Source: Achromobacter sp. B7 (GTDB lineage Bacteria > Pseudomonadota > Gammaproteobacteria > Burkholderiales > Burkholderiaceae_B). From it: DNA of 64,000 bases. The notes beneath the pieces were generated by a model. That model did not search any database, was not told where the DNA came from, and saw nothing but the letters and a program-made list of their open reading frames with translations. The first letter of the stretch is position 1. Every line of letters starts with the position of its first letter. The translations under genes were made by a program, and so were the position numbers. The stretch lies in contig NZ_CP032084.1 of the NCBI RefSeq assembly GCF_003600685.1, positions 4,154,001 through 4,218,000 of the forward strand, in the 5' to 3' direction. This document shows positions 60,844 to 64,000 of the stretch, piece by piece.

Positions 60844-63522
60844 ATGAACAAGACTTTTGCATTGGTGTGGAGCGAACCACGCGGAGGCTGGGTCGCCGCC
60901 GGTGAAGGCGCGCGCCGGCGCGGCAAACCGCCGGGCGCGTTGCGGCGGGTCGCGGTCGCAGTGGCGCTGATGGGCGTTGTTGGCATCGTCCATGCTCAGG
61001 ATTTTCCGAAGGACGGGGTGGTCAAGCTTGGCGCTGTCGACATCACCGTGGATGCCGACAAGAAGACCATGCGGGTCAATCAAAAGACGGACAAGCTGAT
61101 CATCGATTGGCATCGGTTTGACGTGGGCCCCGGCAAGCACGTGGTTTTCAACCAGCCCGGCCGAGAATCCGTCGTGCTGAACAAGGTCCTAAGCGACTTC
61201 TTCAGCGACATCCGGGGGGAGATCAGCGCCAACGGCAGCGTATTCTTGATCAATCCCAACGGGATCGTGTTCGGTCAATCGTCGCGGGTAAACGTAGGAA
61301 GCCTGCTTGCCTCGAGCAAGCCTGTCAGCCACGACGATTTTCTTAGTGGAGGCCCAATGCAACTGACAGGTGCAGGCAACGCCGGCATCACCCACTTGGG
61401 CTCGATCACCGCCCATGGTGGCGGCAGTGTCATCCTGGTCGCCGACAATATCAAAAGCTACGGCAGCATCCAGGCGGACCGGGGCAGCGTCGCGCTGGCA
61501 TCCGGCAAAACGATAACCGTGTCTTTGGCCGGGAATTCGTTGATAGACCTGCAAGTGGAAGGGGCCACCTTGAACCCCTTGATAGAAACTACCGGCTTGC
61601 TGCGCGCGCATGGCGGGCAGGTACTGCTCAAGGGGCCGGCCAAAGACGCCATGTCGGCCCTCGTCGTCAATAATCGTGGCGTGATCGAAGCCAACTCGCT
61701 GGACGGAAAATCCGGCACCATCGTTCTGGACGGCGGCAACTTCGGCCATGTCCAGGTCGGTGGACGCCTGACCGCTACGGGCGGCGACACCATGGCGGGC
61801 GGCACGATATCCGTCATCGCAAAATCCCCCTCCATCCACCCGTACGCCGACATCGACACACGCGGCGCGCCCGGACAAACCGGCCTGCTGTCGATAGCAG
61901 CGCACAACGTGAACGTTGCCGGGGACGACTCCGAAACGGGCGCCACGTTGTCCGCCAGCGTGCTGAACAAGAACCTGGCCACCACCAACGTTGCGCTGAT
62001 CAGCCCATACGGCAACGTCGCGATCAACGCGCCCGTGCAGTGGAATGGCGCCACGTCGCTGACCTTGCAAGCCGCCAGGGACGTAGAGTTCAACGCCCCC
62101 GTAATCGCCCACGGAGACGGCGCGGGCCTGGCCGCCAAGACGCTGGGCGGCGATCTGCGCATCAATGCCCGCATGACGCTGGCAGGCGACAACGCGGCGC
62201 TGGCCTTGATTGCAAGATCAGACTTCGACCTGAACAACGGCGTGACCATCGAACTGAGCGGCAAGGGCACCACCTACGAAACCCGCCAGGGACGCTATGA
62301 CGTCATCAACGATATCAGCCAGTGGGAATCCATGAACAAGGATCTGGCCGGGCGCTATGCGCTGGGCAAGAGCCTTGAGGCGGGCGGCAAAGTCGCCACC
62401 ATCGGCGATGACCACAACGTATTCACCGGCGAATTCGAGGGCATGGGCCACACGCTAAGCAAGTTCGAGGTCGACGCCGACAACCACGCGGGCCTGTTCG
62501 CCCAGTCCTCGGGCAACATCCGCAACCTGAATCTGTCGGACATATCCGTCACCACGGCCAAAGGCGCGCGATCGATCGACAAGGCCGCCGGCGCGCTGGT
62601 GGGCACCAATTCCGGCGCCATCACCAACGTGCATGCGACGGGATCGCGCATGACCGACCTGGGCGCGGGTATCGGCGCGGTCGGCGGTTTGATCGGCCGC
62701 AGCAATGGCGGAACGATCGACCGATCAAGCGTCACGGCTTCGACACTGCGTGCCACGGGCGGACGCGTCGGCGGCATGATCGGCGACAACAACGGGGGCT
62801 TCATCAGCGACTCGGTGGCCAACGTCGCCGTGCAGGTATCGGGCAACGTCCACGCCGGTGGCTTTGCCGGCTATAACGACGCGGCCGGTGCGCTCTACAA
62901 CGTGCAAGCACGTGGCTCGGTCACCCATAGCGGCGAATCCGGCAATGGTCACTTTGGTGGCCTGGTCGGCGCCAACCAGGCGATCATCGCCAAGTCCGCC
63001 GCCTACGGCCGCGTCCAAGTGCAAAGCGGCTCGGCTTTTTCCGTGGGCGGGCTGGCCGGATACAACGGCGGCATGATCGAGAACGCCACCGCATACGGCC
63101 AAACCAGCGGGGGCCATCACAGCGCCGTTGGCGGACTCGTGGGGTACAACAACGGGAAGCTGACCCATACCGAAGCCAGGGGCAATGTCTCTGGGCGGGA
63201 TCGGGGCGACGTGGGTGGATTGGTCGGCGTGAACCGCGGCAGTATTGAACATGCCGTCGCGAACGGCACCGTACGCGGAGAATACAAGAGCCGGATAGGC
63301 GGCTTGGCAGGCCGCAATCTGGTTACCGCCGAGATCATGGGCGGCACCGCGCACGGTGACATCAGCGGCGGCCTGCACGTCACGATGGGCGGCCTGGTCG
63401 GTGTGAACGAAGGGCTGGTCCATCAGTCGCATGCGCGCAATAGCGTGAATTACTGGTGGGGCCAGTGGTTGCTGCAAACGCGCGGCGCCTTGGTGGGCCG
63501 CAACACCGGTACGGTCTGGTAG
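60844..63522 (+). CDS. TpsA-type filamentous haemagglutinin-like adhesin, short form with GLUG repeats
   Basis: This 892-aa protein has an extended signal peptide (ESPR; MNKTFALVWSEPRGGW), cleavage after VHA at residue 51, and a TPS domain with the LINPNGIVFGQ motif (residues 136-145). A beta-helix follows, and the C-terminal 280 residues hold GLUG-type repeats (GGLVGYNNGKLTHTEARGN, GGLVGVNRGSIEHAVANGT). It is exported by the TpsB encoded upstream. It is short for the haemagglutinin family. It most likely mediates attachment; the role is inferred. Confidence 0.9.
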   Translation: MNKTFALVWSEPRGGWVAAGEGARRRGKPPGALRRVAVAVALMGVVGIVHAQDFPKDGVVKLGAVDITVDADKKTMRVNQKTDKLIIDWHRFDVGPGKHVVFNQPGRESVVLNKVLSDFFSDIRGEISANGSVFLINPNGIVFGQSSRVNVGSLLASSKPVSHDDFLSGGPMQLTGAGNAGITHLGSITAHGGGSVILVADNIKSYGSIQADRGSVALASGKTITVSLAGNSLIDLQVEGATLNPLIETTGLLRAHGGQVLLKGPAKDAMSALVVNNRGVIEANSLDGKSGTIVLDGGNFGHVQVGGRLTATGGDTMAGGTISVIAKSPSIHPYADIDTRGAPGQTGLLSIAAHNVNVAGDDSETGATLSASVLNKNLATTNVALISPYGNVAINAPVQWNGATSLTLQAARDVEFNAPVIAHGDGAGLAAKTLGGDLRINARMTLAGDNAALALIARSDFDLNNGVTIELSGKGTTYETRQGRYDVINDISQWESMNKDLAGRYALGKSLEAGGKVATIGDDHNVFTGEFEGMGHTLSKFEVDADNHAGLFAQSSGNIRNLNLSDISVTTAKGARSIDKAAGALVGTNSGAITNVHATGSRMTDLGAGIGAVGGLIGRSNGGTIDRSSVTASTLRATGGRVGGMIGDNNGGFISDSVANVAVQVSGNVHAGGFAGYNDAAGALYNVQARGSVTHSGESGNGHFGGLVGANQAIIAKSAAYGRVQVQSGSAFSVGGLAGYNGGMIENATAYGQTSGGHHSAVGGLVGYNNGKLTHTEARGNVSGRDRGDVGGLVGVNRGSIEHAVANGTVRGEYKSRIGGLAGRNLVTAEIMGGTAHGDISGGLHVTMGGLVGVNEGLVHQSHARNSVNYWWGQWLLQTRGALVGRNTGTVW

Positions 63523-63542
63523 GCCGCGATGGTGCGATGACG

Positions 63543-63582
63543 AAGGTGGCGCCATCCGACAGGACTGCGCCACCTTTTCTTG
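63543..63582. terminator. Intrinsic terminator after the TpsA gene
   Basis: A nine-bp stem AAGGTGGCG/CGCCACCTT (63543-63551 and 63568-63576) is followed by TTTCTT on the plus strand. It sits between convergent genes and can work in both directions. Confidence 0.8.
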
Positions 63583-63620
63583 CGGCCGCGATGCGTCGGC
63601 TTCGCGGACTGATGCGATAC

Positions 63621-64000
63621 CTAGGGAAATTCGAACGTGAATTCCGCAGCGGCATTGGCCACGCCTCCTTGCACGTCGTCGCGGTCACGCGCCGTGCGGA
63701 TGTAGCGGGCGGCCAACGACAGTTGCGCGCTACCGTCCATCAGCGTCATTGCATAGTCAGGGCCATAGGCGCCGCCGACGGGCCCAAACCGCACACGTCG
63801 GTCTTGCGCATCCACCACGATGATGCCGATGCCCCGGGCCGGCTTCTCGCCCTTGGCGTTCGCGCCGTGCAGCGCCAGGACCGTATCGGTACCCGGAACG
63901 AGGCCGCTTCTTGCCCGGAACTTGACCTGTGGCCGCGCCAGCGCGCTGCATTTATTCAGCCGGATGTTGAAGGGTTTCGGCGCGGCGGTCGCGCCTTCAA
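63621..64000 (-). CDS. Fimbrial subunit (type 1 pilin-like), C-terminal part
   Basis: The frame enters from the right edge and ends at TAG 63621-63623. The 126 visible residues have the pilin pattern: NKCSALARPQVKFRARSGLVPGTDTVLALHGANAKGEKPARGIGIIVVDAQDR, SLAARYIRTARDRDDVQGGVANAAAEFTFEFP, with the alternate-residue C-terminal donor strand motif of chaperone-usher pilins. The N-terminal part is beyond the window. It is convergent with tpsA-like and suggests a fimbrial operon. Confidence 0.8.
   Translation of the reverse strand, partial: EGATAAPKPFNIRLNKCSALARPQVKFRARSGLVPGTDTVLALHGANAKGEKPARGIGIIVVDAQDRRVRFGPVGGAYGPDYAMTLMDGSAQLSLAARYIRTARDRDDVQGGVANAAAEFTFEFP

Overview
The window is GC-rich chromosomal DNA with a gene content typical of Achromobacter/Bordetella (Alcaligenaceae): mutS followed by a RoxA-type JmjC oxygenase, a dapA-bamC pair, several Bug-type solute receptors beside CoA-transferase and enoyl-CoA hydratase genes, and a two-partner secretion pair. 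The genus is inferred from protein families and gene order.

Layout. 1-12,300: housekeeping and conserved genes (aldose epimerase-like, mutS, roxA-like, small lipoprotein, bamC, dapA, site-2 protease, YciO-like, YpfJ-like metallopeptidase), then a translationally coupled DUF1828-like pair of unknown role. 12,500-20,700: GNAT-like protein, ArsR regulator with divergent MFS transporter, PaiB-like flavoprotein, small ORFs, a DUF4105 protein with a beta-propeller-like partner, and an AhpD-like protein.

20,788-39,670 is the most distinctive part: a compact phage-derived element encoding a complete contractile tail (neck, sheath, tube, frameshifted chaperone pair, tape measure, Dit-like, plug, hub, spike, gp25-like, J, DUF2612, fibre, fibre chaperone) plus holin, endolysin and nested Rz/Rz1. 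Upstream lie a LexA-like S24 repressor, a Cro-like gene, two replication-type genes and late-regulator candidates. No integrase, transposase, terminase, portal or capsid gene is present, so it reads as an R-type tailocin (phage-tail-like bacteriocin) locus. It carries a textbook -1 frameshift signal in the tail chaperone gene, a one-base frameshift in the spike gene that removes the HxH tip, two terminators ahead of the structural genes, and a 42-residue gene built from 14-bp repeats and joined to both neighbours by ATGA overlaps.

40,000-45,030: MBL-fold hydrolase, SDR, then a visibly AT-richer patch with a methyltransferase and a GNAT gene beside tRNA-His. 45,200-57,400: cardiolipin synthase, LysR, a CaiB / Bug receptor / enoyl-CoA hydratase cluster, thioesterase, HIBADH-like dehydrogenase, MFS, and a GntR regulator divergent from a Bug receptor and gamma-glutamyltransferase pair. 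57,500-64,000: an RcsB-like response regulator divergent from an HPt protein with a 26-bp palindrome between them, a TpsB/TpsA pair, and the 3' end of a fimbrial subunit gene, suggesting a surface-adhesion locus.
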